From Planctomycetota bacterium (GTDB lineage Bacteria > Planctomycetota > SZUA-567 > H5-PLA8), in contig JANXLS010000181.1 of assembly GCA_025355035.1 (NCBI GenBank), positions 1 to 12,437 of the forward strand: a stretch of DNA of 12,437 nt. The letters are read 5' to 3'. The notes beneath the pieces were generated by a model. It had not been told where the DNA came from. It was given only the letters and a program-made list of their open reading frames with translations, and searched no databases. A program made the position numbers and the translations under genes. Shown in pieces: positions 1-6,898 of this stretch. Position 1 is the stretch's first letter; each line of letters opens with the position of its first letter.

Positions 1-753
1 AAGCGCTTTAAAGAAAAAGGGCAGTACCTGCGCAGTTTCGTCGAAGACGGCTCGATCTTCATCGACATCATGATGAACGTCGGCATCATTTTTTACGCAT
101 CGAAACGCCTGCGCAAACGCGGCAACAAAAAAGATTCGAACGAACTTCTGCGCATCGCCAACGCGCATTGCCAGACGACGCTCCGATCACTGATTCGCGG
201 CGACGGTTCGACCGCGCACGAAGGTTTGTTCAATCTTGACACGGGCGAATTTTTGCGCCAATCGACGCACCAAGGCTTCCGCGGCGATTCGTGCTGGTCC
301 CGCGGATTGGCGTGGGCACTGTATGGATTCTGCACCGCTTACAATTTCACCGGCAACACCGATTATTTGAACGCCAGTGAAATGTGCGCTCGCTTCTACA
401 TTCGCCACACGCCCGACAACGGCGTGCCCCCGTGGGATTACAACGCGGACACGGAAGAGTCCTTGGCGCTCGTCGATTCGTCCGCAGCCGCGATCGCGGC
501 GTCCGGACTGTACGATCTGTCATTGGTTTCGCCGTCGTTCGAACACCGCTATCTCTACCGTCAATACTTCCGTAAAATTATGGGCACACTCTGCACGAGC
601 CAGTTCATGAGCCGCGATTCGAATTGCGAAGGCATCCTGCGCCACGGCGTCTACCATATCCACAAAAACCTGGGCGTCGATGAGAGCGTGATGTGGGGCG
701 AATACTTCTTTGTCGAAGCCCTCTCCAAAGCGCTCGCCGAACAACGATCGTAA
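1..753 (+). CDS. GH88 unsaturated glucuronyl hydrolase, 5'-truncated by window edge
   Basis: The reading frame is open from base 1, so the N-terminus lies outside the window; about 250 residues are present of a family usually near 370-400. GH88 enzymes remove the unsaturated uronic acid that polysaccharide lyases leave on the non-reducing end of glycosaminoglycan, ulvan or plant-type oligosaccharides. Visible family signatures, numbered from base 1, are the Asp-x-Met-Met-Asn segment (D22 to N26; from memory this Asp matches the catalytic acid/base of characterised GH88 enzymes), a CWSRGLAWALYG block around residues 97-108, the PPWDYNA segment, and the LVDSSAAAIAASGL stretch. The C-terminal helix around GEYFFVEALSKAL is also typical. 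The stop is TAA at 751-753. GH88 versus the related GH105 cannot be settled without the missing N-terminus, but the MMN and DSSAAAIAASGL blocks favour GH88. The substrate cannot be read from the sequence. Terminator-like hairpins follow the gene. Confidence 0.9.
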   Translation, partial: KRFKEKGQYLRSFVEDGSIFIDIMMNVGIIFYASKRLRKRGNKKDSNELLRIANAHCQTTLRSLIRGDGSTAHEGLFNLDTGEFLRQSTHQGFRGDSCWSRGLAWALYGFCTAYNFTGNTDYLNASEMCARFYIRHTPDNGVPPWDYNADTEESLALVDSSAAAIAASGLYDLSLVSPSFEHRYLYRQYFRKIMGTLCTSQFMSRDSNCEGILRHGVYHIHKNLGVDESVMWGEYFFVEALSKALAEQRS

Positions 754-788
754 CCCCGGTTCAAGGGTTCAAACCGCAGCTCGTGCAT

Positions 789-809
789 CCTCTTCAGAGG
801 TTGATTTTT
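789..809 (+). terminator. Weak terminator-like hairpin after GH88 gene
   Basis: The arms CCTC (789-792) and GAGG (797-800) enclose the loop TTCA and are followed by TTGATTTTT. The stem is only 4 bp, so it is a weak candidate; a better one lies 40 bp downstream. Confidence 0.3.
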
Positions 810-836
810 AACAAAATACATTTCTCTGAATGAGCG

Positions 837-864
837 ACCGCACTCTTGCGGCGGTTTTGTTTTT
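837..864 (+). terminator. Rho-independent terminator for the GH88 transcript
   Basis: A GC-rich stem can form in two registers: CCGCA (838-842) with TGCGG (847-851), loop CTCT, or ACCGC (837-841) with GCGGT (851-855). It is followed by a T-rich run, TTTTGTTTTT (855-864). It lies about 85 bp after the GH88 stop and just upstream of a promoter for the next gene, which fits separation of two transcription units. Confidence 0.6.
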
Positions 865-871
865 CCCCTGA

Positions 872-899
872 TTGACAGAACCCGCGCGGTCCATACAAT
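872..899 (+). promoter_or_regulatory. Near-consensus sigma70 promoter for the small unknown gene
   Basis: A perfect -35 hexamer TTGACA (872-877) and the -10 hexamer TACAAT (894-899, 5 of 6 consensus) are separated by 16 bp. Transcription would begin near 906, giving a leader of about 30 nt to the proposed start at 935. No other promoter in the window matches the consensus this well. Confidence 0.65.
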
Positions 900-923
900 C
901 TGTGTTTTGAATCTTTTTGCGAT

Positions 924-928
924 GGGGG
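924..928 (+). promoter_or_regulatory. Purine-rich RBS deciding the start of the small gene
   Basis: The run GGGGG (924-928) sits 6 nt before TTG at 935. The in-frame TTG at 917 would lie only about 10 nt from the predicted transcript start and has no Shine-Dalgarno-like sequence, and GTG at 944 is 15 nt away. This makes TTG 935 the best-supported start. Confidence 0.4.
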
Positions 929-934
929 CACGAA

Positions 935-1228
935 TTGAACGACGTGGGGGCAAAAGCGTCTGGCGACGATCCGTCATTGGAATTGCCGCTGGGCGCGTTC
1001 GTCAAGAACCTGGAACCGTACGAGCGGGTTTTGGTCGATCTCAAAGATTTGCTCTATGAGGGATCGTGGGAACGCGTCGCGGCGGATCTGCGCGCCGCGC
1101 GCGAAAATAAACCCTACATCTACAGGCTCTCGAACGCCGTAGAACGTGATTTGAGGGCGATTGAGCGCATGCAGGCGTACGAAACCAGACATCACATCAA
1201 TCTGTCCCTTGTGTTAAAACAGAAATAA
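935..1228 (+). CDS. Hypothetical protein, about 97 aa
   Basis: I do not recognise a family. The start is placed at TTG 935 on the strength of the GGGGG ribosome-binding run; TTG 917 would add six residues. The product is soluble-looking, with no signal peptide, membrane segment or cysteine. After a short Gly/Asp-rich N-terminus, it has a charged, probably helical stretch (VLVDLKDLLYEGSWERVAAD), then a Lys/Arg-rich segment and a helix containing ERDLRAIERMQAYE. The strong promoter, an upstream terminator and coding-like codon use support a real, separately transcribed gene. Its stop codon TAA (1226-1228) is also the first three bases of the TAAG flank of structured repeat copy A, so the 3' untranslated region of its mRNA would consist of that repeat. 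Whether the gene and repeat are functionally linked is unknown; copy B has no such gene beside it. Confidence 0.65.
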   Translation: MNDVGAKASGDDPSLELPLGAFVKNLEPYERVLVDLKDLLYEGSWERVAADLRAARENKPYIYRLSNAVERDLRAIERMQAYETRHHINLSLVLKQK

Positions 1229-1391
1229 GGGCCTGTAATGAAATAAGCTTTACAAGATTGCGCCGTAATTTTGATTTATTCGAGCCGGGGCCGAAGGAAG
1301 ATATTCGAGGAATCTCCGACTGAGGACCCGGTGAAGAAGAAATCAAAAAGGACAAGCAAGATTGTAAAGGTTATTTCATTACAGGGCTAAG
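1226..1391 (+). repeat. Structured palindromic repeat, copy A (158 bp between TAAG flanks)
   Basis: The element runs from GGCCTGTAATG (1230) to CATTACAGGGC (1387), flanked on both sides by TAAG (1226-1229 and 1388-1391). The outer arms 1230-1260 and 1357-1387 pair at 27 of 31 positions. An internal stem pairs TTTTGATTT followed by TTC (around 1269-1281) with GAA followed by AAATCAAAA (around 1335-1349). A small hairpin sits at 1300-1316 with loop GAG. Inner segments shared with copy B are CGAAGGAAGATATTCGAG (1292-1309), ATCTCCGACTGAG (1312-1324), GAAGA and CAAGCAA. There is no open reading frame that belongs to it. It could be a non-autonomous mobile element, a structured RNA, or both. It is placed on the plus strand only because copy B is in the same orientation. 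Confidence 0.8.
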
Positions 1392-1409
1392 TAGAAACAA
1401 TCGTAAAAT
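1379..1409 (+). promoter_or_regulatory. Possible weak promoter at the 3' edge of repeat copy A
   Basis: TTACAG (1379-1384, inside the repeat's 3' arm) and TAAAAT (1404-1409) resemble -35 and -10 boxes but are 19 bp apart, which is longer than optimal. It is the only candidate seen upstream of the PQQ-like gene. A start near 1416 would put the following hairpin at the very 5' end of the mRNA. Confidence 0.22.
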
Positions 1410-1412
1410 GAC

Positions 1413-1433
1413 GAACAGAGCGCGGCTCTGTTC
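1413..1433 (+). other. Perfect 9-bp inverted repeat upstream of the PQQ-like gene
   Basis: The arms GAACAGAGC (1413-1421) and GCTCTGTTC (1425-1433) are exact reverse complements around the loop GCG. It is not followed by a real T run (only TTT at 1438-1440), so a terminator is less likely than a leader hairpin or an operator. It lies 30-50 bp before the start codon. Confidence 0.45.
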
Positions 1434-1462
1434 AGCGTTTAAAATGGCCGGCATTAAATTGG

Positions 1463-2983
1463 ATGCGCACAAGCATGAAATTCAATCAGGTTCGGGCGGG
1501 TGGATGGGTTGCGTTGGCGTTCGCGTTGACGCTGGCATGCAGCAGCGGTGTTCGCGCGGAAGGCCTTTACTCCGGCGACTTGCCCGCCCCCAGCGGTATG
1601 GAAGTTGAGTGGCAATCCGTACCGGGCGGCGGCGGAACCGCCATCAAAGCGTGGGTGCGAGAAGACTTGATCTTGATCGAAACCGACAAGCACAACCTTG
1701 TCGCCGTGCGCCGCGCGGACGGCTACCACCTGTGGCATTGCTTCCTCGAAACGGACATCCGTTTTTCCCCGTCCGTCAGCCGTACCAACGTTCTCGTCAA
1801 CGTGAACAATTACCTCATCGCGATCGACAAACGCAGTGGCAGCATCCGCTGGAAACTCGCCGCCGATTTCATCATGAGCGCCGCTCCGCTGCTCGTCGAT
1901 CCCCCGCTTTACCCGAAGGAATACACGAAGGAATGGATGAACCTTGAAACGATCGTTGTGCCGGGATGGGATTCGCGCATGCATTGTTTCTGGAGCCGCG
2001 GCCACATGTCGACACTGATCAAAGGCATCCGCCCGGGCGAAGACGTCATTGCTCCAAGCTTCGATCTCTTCAAGCAATGGTTGAAAGCGAACAAGGGCGG
2101 AGCGTTTAATCTCTTCCCTACCAAATTGCGTGACGACGTGTTGTATTACACCGCTGAAAATGGCCTCATCAGCGCCGTGAATCTCAATGGCGACGAGCAG
2201 GAACCGTATTACATGATGGGCAACGCCTGCACCGAATTGACCGTCACGTCATCCAGTATTTTCGTCGGCGCGCGCGATTCGTACGTGTATTGTCTCGACC
2301 GCTTGTTGATGAAAAAGAAGTGGACGTTCGCGCCAGGCAAACTGGCCAAAGCCACCATCTTCGCCGACGAACCCGCGACTCCGTTGGTCTACATTCCGCT
2401 CGAAGACGGTACCATTCAAGCCGTCCGCGTGATCCCTTCCAGACCCGCGCGCAAAAACGAATTCGAAACGCCCGAACGCTTCACCGAATCGTGGATCACG
2501 AAGGGCGACGGGATCGTGACCGCCGGACCGAAGTACGTCTACATCGGCAATGGAATTGTCGGCGACCGCGCCTTCAAGAGCGTCTCGGCGGTAGACAAAG
2601 AAACGGGCAAAACAGTCTGGACCGACAGCTCGGGTGGAATGTATTTGGAATACGTGAACAACTGGAGTAATAGAACTTCCGGTGCGCGTTTGTACACCGT
2701 GTCATCCGACGGAAAAGTGATCAGCTACAAAGAAAAGCGCCGCGACACCGCAGAGGTCGTGGTGAAGAAGCCCAAGGAATCCGAAGCGGACAGCGAAAAG
2801 CCGATCATACTGAAAAAGAAGGAAGAAGCCTCCCCCGCCGACCCAGCCAAACCCGACGAAAAGAAGCCCGAAGAGAAAAAACCGGAAGAAGCCAAGCCCG
2901 ACGCGCCCGCGAAACCCGCAGAAGAAAAGAAGGCGGATGCGCCCGCAAAGCCAGAAGAAAAGAAGCCAGAAGAGAAGAAGTAG
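1463..2983 (+). CDS. Secreted PQQ-like beta-propeller protein with Lys/Pro/Glu-rich tail
   Basis: The product is 506 residues. The N-terminus is a Sec signal peptide: a basic start, a hydrophobic core (WVALAFALTLACSSG, residues 15-29) and a likely cleavage after VRA before E33. ATG 1475 (M5) is an equally plausible start and keeps the whole signal. Residues about 55-425 read as propeller blades of the PQQ-like type: repeated segments such as NYLIAIDKRSGSIRWK (116-131), SYVYCLDRLLMKKKW (273-287) and KSVSAVDKETGKTVWT (372-387), each ending in a Gly/Lys then Trp. Residues about 427-506 form a low-complexity tail of KPEEKK and APAKP units, predicted to be disordered. Such proteins are common in PVC bacteria and usually have no known substrate; quinone binding cannot be shown, so it may be a scaffold or carbohydrate/protein-binding propeller. 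The Cys in LAC does not fit a normal lipobox. It is probably periplasmic or surface-associated. A hairpin follows the stop. Confidence 0.85.
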   Translation: MRTSMKFNQVRAGGWVALAFALTLACSSGVRAEGLYSGDLPAPSGMEVEWQSVPGGGGTAIKAWVREDLILIETDKHNLVAVRRADGYHLWHCFLETDIRFSPSVSRTNVLVNVNNYLIAIDKRSGSIRWKLAADFIMSAAPLLVDPPLYPKEYTKEWMNLETIVVPGWDSRMHCFWSRGHMSTLIKGIRPGEDVIAPSFDLFKQWLKANKGGAFNLFPTKLRDDVLYYTAENGLISAVNLNGDEQEPYYMMGNACTELTVTSSSIFVGARDSYVYCLDRLLMKKKWTFAPGKLAKATIFADEPATPLVYIPLEDGTIQAVRVIPSRPARKNEFETPERFTESWITKGDGIVTAGPKYVYIGNGIVGDRAFKSVSAVDKETGKTVWTDSSGGMYLEYVNNWSNRTSGARLYTVSSDGKVISYKEKRRDTAEVVVKKPKESEADSEKPIILKKKEEASPADPAKPDEKKPEEKKPEEAKPDAPAKPAEEKKADAPAKPEEKKPEEKK

Positions 2984-3018
2984 AGCGCACCGAATCGAAC
3001 ACCATTCTGTCTTATTCC

Positions 3019-3038
3019 AAGGGCCGTCATCGGCCCTT
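3019..3038 (+). terminator. Hairpin after the PQQ-like gene, probable terminator
   Basis: The arms AAGGGCCG (3019-3026) and CGGCCCTT (3031-3038) pair perfectly around the loop TCAT. The T tract after it is poor (GTCCTCGTT), so termination may be incomplete. It ends only 11 bp before the start of the next gene. Confidence 0.5.
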
Positions 3039-3049
3039 GTCCTCGTTAA

Positions 3050-3757
3050 ATGAAACCCGCTCTCAACGCTAAATCTGATTTGTGCACGGCCATGGAAACC
3101 GACGGTTTCGCCATAGTTACAAATGGATTACCCGAGGTCGAATGCGCACGAGTGCTCGCGGCGCTGGACCTGATTCCACGCGGACGAGGACGGGGTGGAA
3201 TTCGACATCTGCTGGACGTACCGGAAGTCGCATCGCTCGCCGCTCTTCCGAGCATTCGTGGCCCTATCGTAGAAGTACTCGGATCGTCCGCGTTTGCGTT
3301 CAAAGCAACGCTTTTCGAAAAGACCGCCGCCGCGAATTGGTACGTTGGCTGGCATCAGGATCTCACGATTCCCATTGCTCAAAAAATTGACGTTCCAGGA
3401 TTCACGCGCTGGACCGAAAAAGACGGCGTCGTTCACGCGCAACCGCCAGTGGGTGTGTTGGAAAATGTGTTGACCGTGCGCGTCAATCTGGACGCCGCAA
3501 CCGAAGTAAACGGTTCGCTGGTCGTACTCCCGGGCAGCCACCGATTGGGGTTTCTTTCTGACGACAAAATCGACTGCTTTCAAAAAACTTCGGCCTCGGT
3601 TCGATGTCTGACACCCGCAGGCGGATTGGTTTTCATGCGCCCACTGCTGCTTCACTCATCAGCAAAAACCAACGGCGAACAGATTCGACGCGTACTGCAT
3701 TTCGAATTCACTTCAGTGGAGTTGCCGGGCGACCTGGCGTGGCATCGGCGTGTTTGA
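3050..3757 (+). CDS. PhyH-family Fe(II)/2-oxoglutarate dioxygenase
   Basis: The product is 235 residues, in the usual range for bacterial phytanoyl-CoA dioxygenase-like (PhyH) proteins. These non-haem iron enzymes hydroxylate small molecules using 2-oxoglutarate and O2. The iron triad is visible: H102 and D104 in the WHQDL motif and H202 in the LLLHSS segment, with R213 or R214 (RRVLHFEF) as the likely 2-oxoglutarate-binding arginine. The double-stranded beta-helix signature NGSLVVLPGSHR (154-165) lies between them. There is no signal peptide, so it is cytoplasmic. ATG 3050 has no clear Shine-Dalgarno sequence and a terminator-like hairpin ends 11 bp upstream, so expression may depend on read-through from the PQQ-like gene; ATG 3092 is an alternative start. 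The substrate cannot be predicted from the neighbours. Confidence 0.88.
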   Translation: MKPALNAKSDLCTAMETDGFAIVTNGLPEVECARVLAALDLIPRGRGRGGIRHLLDVPEVASLAALPSIRGPIVEVLGSSAFAFKATLFEKTAAANWYVGWHQDLTIPIAQKIDVPGFTRWTEKDGVVHAQPPVGVLENVLTVRVNLDAATEVNGSLVVLPGSHRLGFLSDDKIDCFQKTSASVRCLTPAGGLVFMRPLLLHSSAKTNGEQIRRVLHFEFTSVELPGDLAWHRRV

Positions 3758-3803
3758 TTCCCTTTGCGTCGCTTCGATTGCCTGTTTCGAAGTCATCCGC
3801 AAT

Positions 3804-3826
3804 TAGGTAAATACCGGTGTAGGTAA
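3804..3826. repeat. Short direct repeat TAGGTAA in the intergenic region
   Basis: TAGGTAA occurs at 3804-3810 and 3820-3826, 16 bp apart, in the 156-bp gap before the large cytochrome gene. It could be a paired regulator site or chance. No convincing promoter boxes were seen in this gap. Confidence 0.2.
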
Positions 3827-3913
3827 CGATCATTGTTGCGATTGGAAGTCCGATCCATCGCGCGTGCGAGTGTCAGACCAAACGGTTTCAATTTCAATTG
3901 CTTGGACATTTTT

Positions 3914-6898
3914 ATGCGAAACAGACATGTCTTTTTATTTCTCCTAAGCATCCTTTCGTCCCGGCTATTCTCGGCCGACATCGCCTCAGGCCTCGCTCCA
4001 CAAGATGCCGCAAAAGCGATGAAAGTGCCCGACGGCTTCAACGTCTCGCTCATCGCCGGCGAACCGGATCTTGTGCAACCGGCCGCGTTTGAATTCGATG
4101 ATCGCGGGCGATTGTGGGTCGCTGAATTCATTTCGTATCCGGTTTGGAAAGCAAACGGGCAGGACCGCATATTGATTTTCGAAGACACCCAGCACAGCGG
4201 CCATTTCGACAAGCGCACCGTTTTTTGGGACAAAGGAAATTACCTCTCCGGGTTCGCGCTCGGATTCGGCGGAGTGTGGGTCTGTTGTGCGCCGAATTTA
4301 TTCTTCATTCCGTTGCATGACGACGACACGCCTGGCGAGCCGCAGGTGGTGCTCGACGGATGGGGCACAGGCGGAAAACACAACGTCGTCAATTCGCTGA
4401 CATGGGGACCCGATGGCTGGCTGTATGGTTGCAGCGGCATCACCGGGCCGGGGCGCGTCGGCAAACCAGGCACTCCCGACGCCGAACGCGTCGATATCAA
4501 CTGCGGCGTGTGGCGTTACCATCCGACGAAAAAAATCTTCGAAACCGTGCTGCACGGCACCACCAATCCTTGGGGCATCGACTACGACGACTGGGGCCAG
4601 ATGTTCATCTGCAACACCGTCATCGGTCATCTCTGGCATGTTATCCCCGGCATGCACACGCAGCGCATGTTTGGATCGGACTACAATCAATATGTGTACG
4701 ATTTGCTGCCGATGTGCGCGGATCACATTCATTGGGCGGGCGGAAGTTGGACCAGTTCGCGCGGCGGGAAAGGTGTTCACGACGCGACCGGCGGCGGACA
4801 TTCACACTGCGGCGCGATGATTTATTCCGGCGACAATTGGCCGGATGTGTATCGCAACACTTTCTTCACGATCAACACGCACGGCAACCGCATCAACAAC
4901 GATATCTTGAAGCGCAAAGGTTCCGGATACGTTGCGACCCACGGCGCGGATATTTTGTTTGCGAACGACGAACTGTTCCGCGGCACGACCATCAAATCCG
5001 CGCCCGACGGCAGCGTCTTTTTCGCGGATTGGAATCAGGGCGGCGAATGCCATTCCGGCGATTTGAAATCAACCGGCCGCATTTTCAGGATGGCCTATGG
5101 AACGCCGAAACCATGGAGCCGCGATATTTCAAAGTTGTCCGACGAAGAACTCGTTCAACTTCAGTTGCACAAGAACGAGTGGTTCGTGCGCCACGCTCGG
5201 CGCGTTTTACAAGAGCGTGCTGCGGCGAAAACGCTGAAGCCCGAAGCGGTTGCTGCGTTGATGAAGGTGTACGATGAAAACACGGATGTGCCGCGAAAGC
5301 TGCGGGCGCTGTGGGCGCTTCACGCGATCGACGCGGCCAGCGAACCGTTTGTGCTCAAACAGCTGGATCACCCCGACGAAAACATTCGATGCTGGGCGGT
5401 TCGGTTGCTCGTTGATTTCGGAAAGCCGATCAACGAAGCGACCGTTAAATTTGAGAAGATGGCGAAGGACGATCCGTCATCCATGGTTCGGTTGCATCTC
5501 GCTTCGGCGTGTCAGAAATTGCCGGAAGAATTCAACGCGCCCTTGGGTTGCGCGTCCCGGGCGAACATCCTCGCGAAGCTGCTGACTCACGCAGAAGACG
5601 CGTCCGATCCGACGCTGCCCCTGATGTACTGGTACGCACTCGAACCGCTGATTGCAAAAAAACCGACGCGCGCGCCGTTGATTGGTTTGCGCGGACAAAT
5701 TCCGCTCGTCCGCGAATTCACTGCGCGACGCGCGACGGAATCGGCAATTGGCAGCGGCGTCGACGTGTTGACATTCGCTGTTGAAGACGCCGCGAAAGCC
5801 GCGGGTGGCGATGCGAAATCGGCGGCGGAAATGGAAGCGCGACAAGCGGGTGTGTTGAACGGAATTCTCGCGGCTCTAAAAGGTCAGCACGATGTAAAAC
5901 CTCCGTTCTCTTGGAAAACGCTGAGCGCAAAATTGGATGCCAGCCCGAATTCGCAGGTCCGAAATCTAGCGTTGAAACTCGCATTCGTTTTCGGCGATCC
6001 AGCCGCCATTGAAAAATCGATCGCCATCGCTTCGAACGCAAAAGAGGCGCAACCGGCTCGCGTCGATGCGCTCGAATTGCTCGTCCAAACTCACACGGAA
6101 AAAGCCGCCCCACTGCTGCTCGACGTGTTGAAGGAGCCGGAACTGCGCGGAATTGCGCTCCGAGGACTGGCGGTTTTCGATCATCCCCAAACCGGCGAAG
6201 CGATTCTCGCTGTCTATCCGCAGCTCTCGATTCCTGAAAAAAACGACGCGCTCTACACGTTGGGCGCTCGCCCCGCCAATGCGCGGGCGTTACTTGAAGC
6301 GCTCAAGAACAAGAGCGTCGCGAAGGAAGATTTGAACGCGTTCACGCTGCGCTACTTGGAAAACGCGAACGTCCCTGAACTGAATCAATGGATTAAAGCG
6401 AATTGGGGTGGCATGAAGCAGACGCCTGAATCGCTCAAAACCAGCATCACGAAGTACACGAAGATCGTTCAAGAGGCCGGACCTCAAGCGTCGGACATCA
6501 AGCGCGGGCACGAGGTCTTCAAGAAGACGTGTTTCGCCTGCCACACGCTCTTTGGCGAGGGCGGAAAAGTCGGGCCGGATTTGACGGGTTCCGGTCGGGC
6601 GAACCTCGACTACCTCATGCTCAACGTCGTCGACCCCAACGCGCTTGTTGCGAACGAATACATGGTGAATGTGATCAAGACTAAAGACGGTCGCACGCTC
6701 ACCGGCATCGTCCGCAATGACCGCGATAAAACACTCGACGTGATCACGCCGAACGAAACAATCACGCTGCAAAAAAGCGATGTGCTTTCGAAAAAACGCA
6801 TCGAAACGTCAATGATGCCCGAAGGAATTTTGGACGCGTTGAAAGAACAGGAAGTCATCGATCTCGTGTCGTTCCTGCGCAGCGACGGCGTGAAATAA
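3914..6898 (+). CDS. Secreted PVC-type dehydrogenase-like propeller / HEAT / cytochrome c protein
   Basis: The product is 994 residues from ATG 3914. This start is chosen because it opens directly on a signal peptide (MRNRHVFLFLLSILSSRLFSA, cleavage likely before DIASG); an in-frame TTG at 3833 would bury it. Residues about 30-395 match the PVC-enriched membrane-bound dehydrogenase-like propeller (TIGR02604 type), beginning PDGFNVSLIAGEPDLVQP and followed by DDRGRLWVAEF, and ending near GRIFRMAYG. Residues about 405-830 are alpha-helical HEAT-like repeats (for example LRALWALHAID and NIRCWAVRLLVDFG). The C-terminal module (about 855-994, TIGR02603 type) has one haem c site, CFACH at 873-877, with GPDLTGSG after it and a probable Met ligand in SMMPEG (M967 or M968). 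It is presumably periplasmic and passes electrons from an unidentified, perhaps sugar, oxidation to the haem. Enzyme activity is inferred from fold names only. Confidence 0.9.
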   Translation: MRNRHVFLFLLSILSSRLFSADIASGLAPQDAAKAMKVPDGFNVSLIAGEPDLVQPAAFEFDDRGRLWVAEFISYPVWKANGQDRILIFEDTQHSGHFDKRTVFWDKGNYLSGFALGFGGVWVCCAPNLFFIPLHDDDTPGEPQVVLDGWGTGGKHNVVNSLTWGPDGWLYGCSGITGPGRVGKPGTPDAERVDINCGVWRYHPTKKIFETVLHGTTNPWGIDYDDWGQMFICNTVIGHLWHVIPGMHTQRMFGSDYNQYVYDLLPMCADHIHWAGGSWTSSRGGKGVHDATGGGHSHCGAMIYSGDNWPDVYRNTFFTINTHGNRINNDILKRKGSGYVATHGADILFANDELFRGTTIKSAPDGSVFFADWNQGGECHSGDLKSTGRIFRMAYGTPKPWSRDISKLSDEELVQLQLHKNEWFVRHARRVLQERAAAKTLKPEAVAALMKVYDENTDVPRKLRALWALHAIDAASEPFVLKQLDHPDENIRCWAVRLLVDFGKPINEATVKFEKMAKDDPSSMVRLHLASACQKLPEEFNAPLGCASRANILAKLLTHAEDASDPTLPLMYWYALEPLIAKKPTRAPLIGLRGQIPLVREFTARRATESAIGSGVDVLTFAVEDAAKAAGGDAKSAAEMEARQAGVLNGILAALKGQHDVKPPFSWKTLSAKLDASPNSQVRNLALKLAFVFGDPAAIEKSIAIASNAKEAQPARVDALELLVQTHTEKAAPLLLDVLKEPELRGIALRGLAVFDHPQTGEAILAVYPQLSIPEKNDALYTLGARPANARALLEALKNKSVAKEDLNAFTLRYLENANVPELNQWIKANWGGMKQTPESLKTSITKYTKIVQEAGPQASDIKRGHEVFKKTCFACHTLFGEGGKVGPDLTGSGRANLDYLMLNVVDPNALVANEYMVNVIKTKDGRTLTGIVRNDRDKTLDVITPNETITLQKSDVLSKKRIETSMMPEGILDALKEQEVIDLVSFLRSDGVK

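Noticed and set aside
1229..1387. CRISPR array or integron attC site
   Set aside because: There are no regularly spaced direct repeats, and the element lacks attC core sites; it is one imperfect palindrome per locus.
1413..1433. LexA-type SOS box
   Set aside because: The GAAC...GTTC ends are separated by 13 bp instead of 4, so the spacing does not fit the GAACNNNNGTTC-type box.
1463..1552. Lipoprotein signal in the PQQ-like protein
   Set aside because: The residues before the cysteine (TLAC) lack the usual Leu at -3; a signal peptidase I site after VRA fits better.
1454..2077. Minus-strand open frame of 207 codons opposite the PQQ-like gene
   Set aside because: The sense frame has a signal peptide and propeller repeats; the antisense frame has no domain and no ribosome-binding site.
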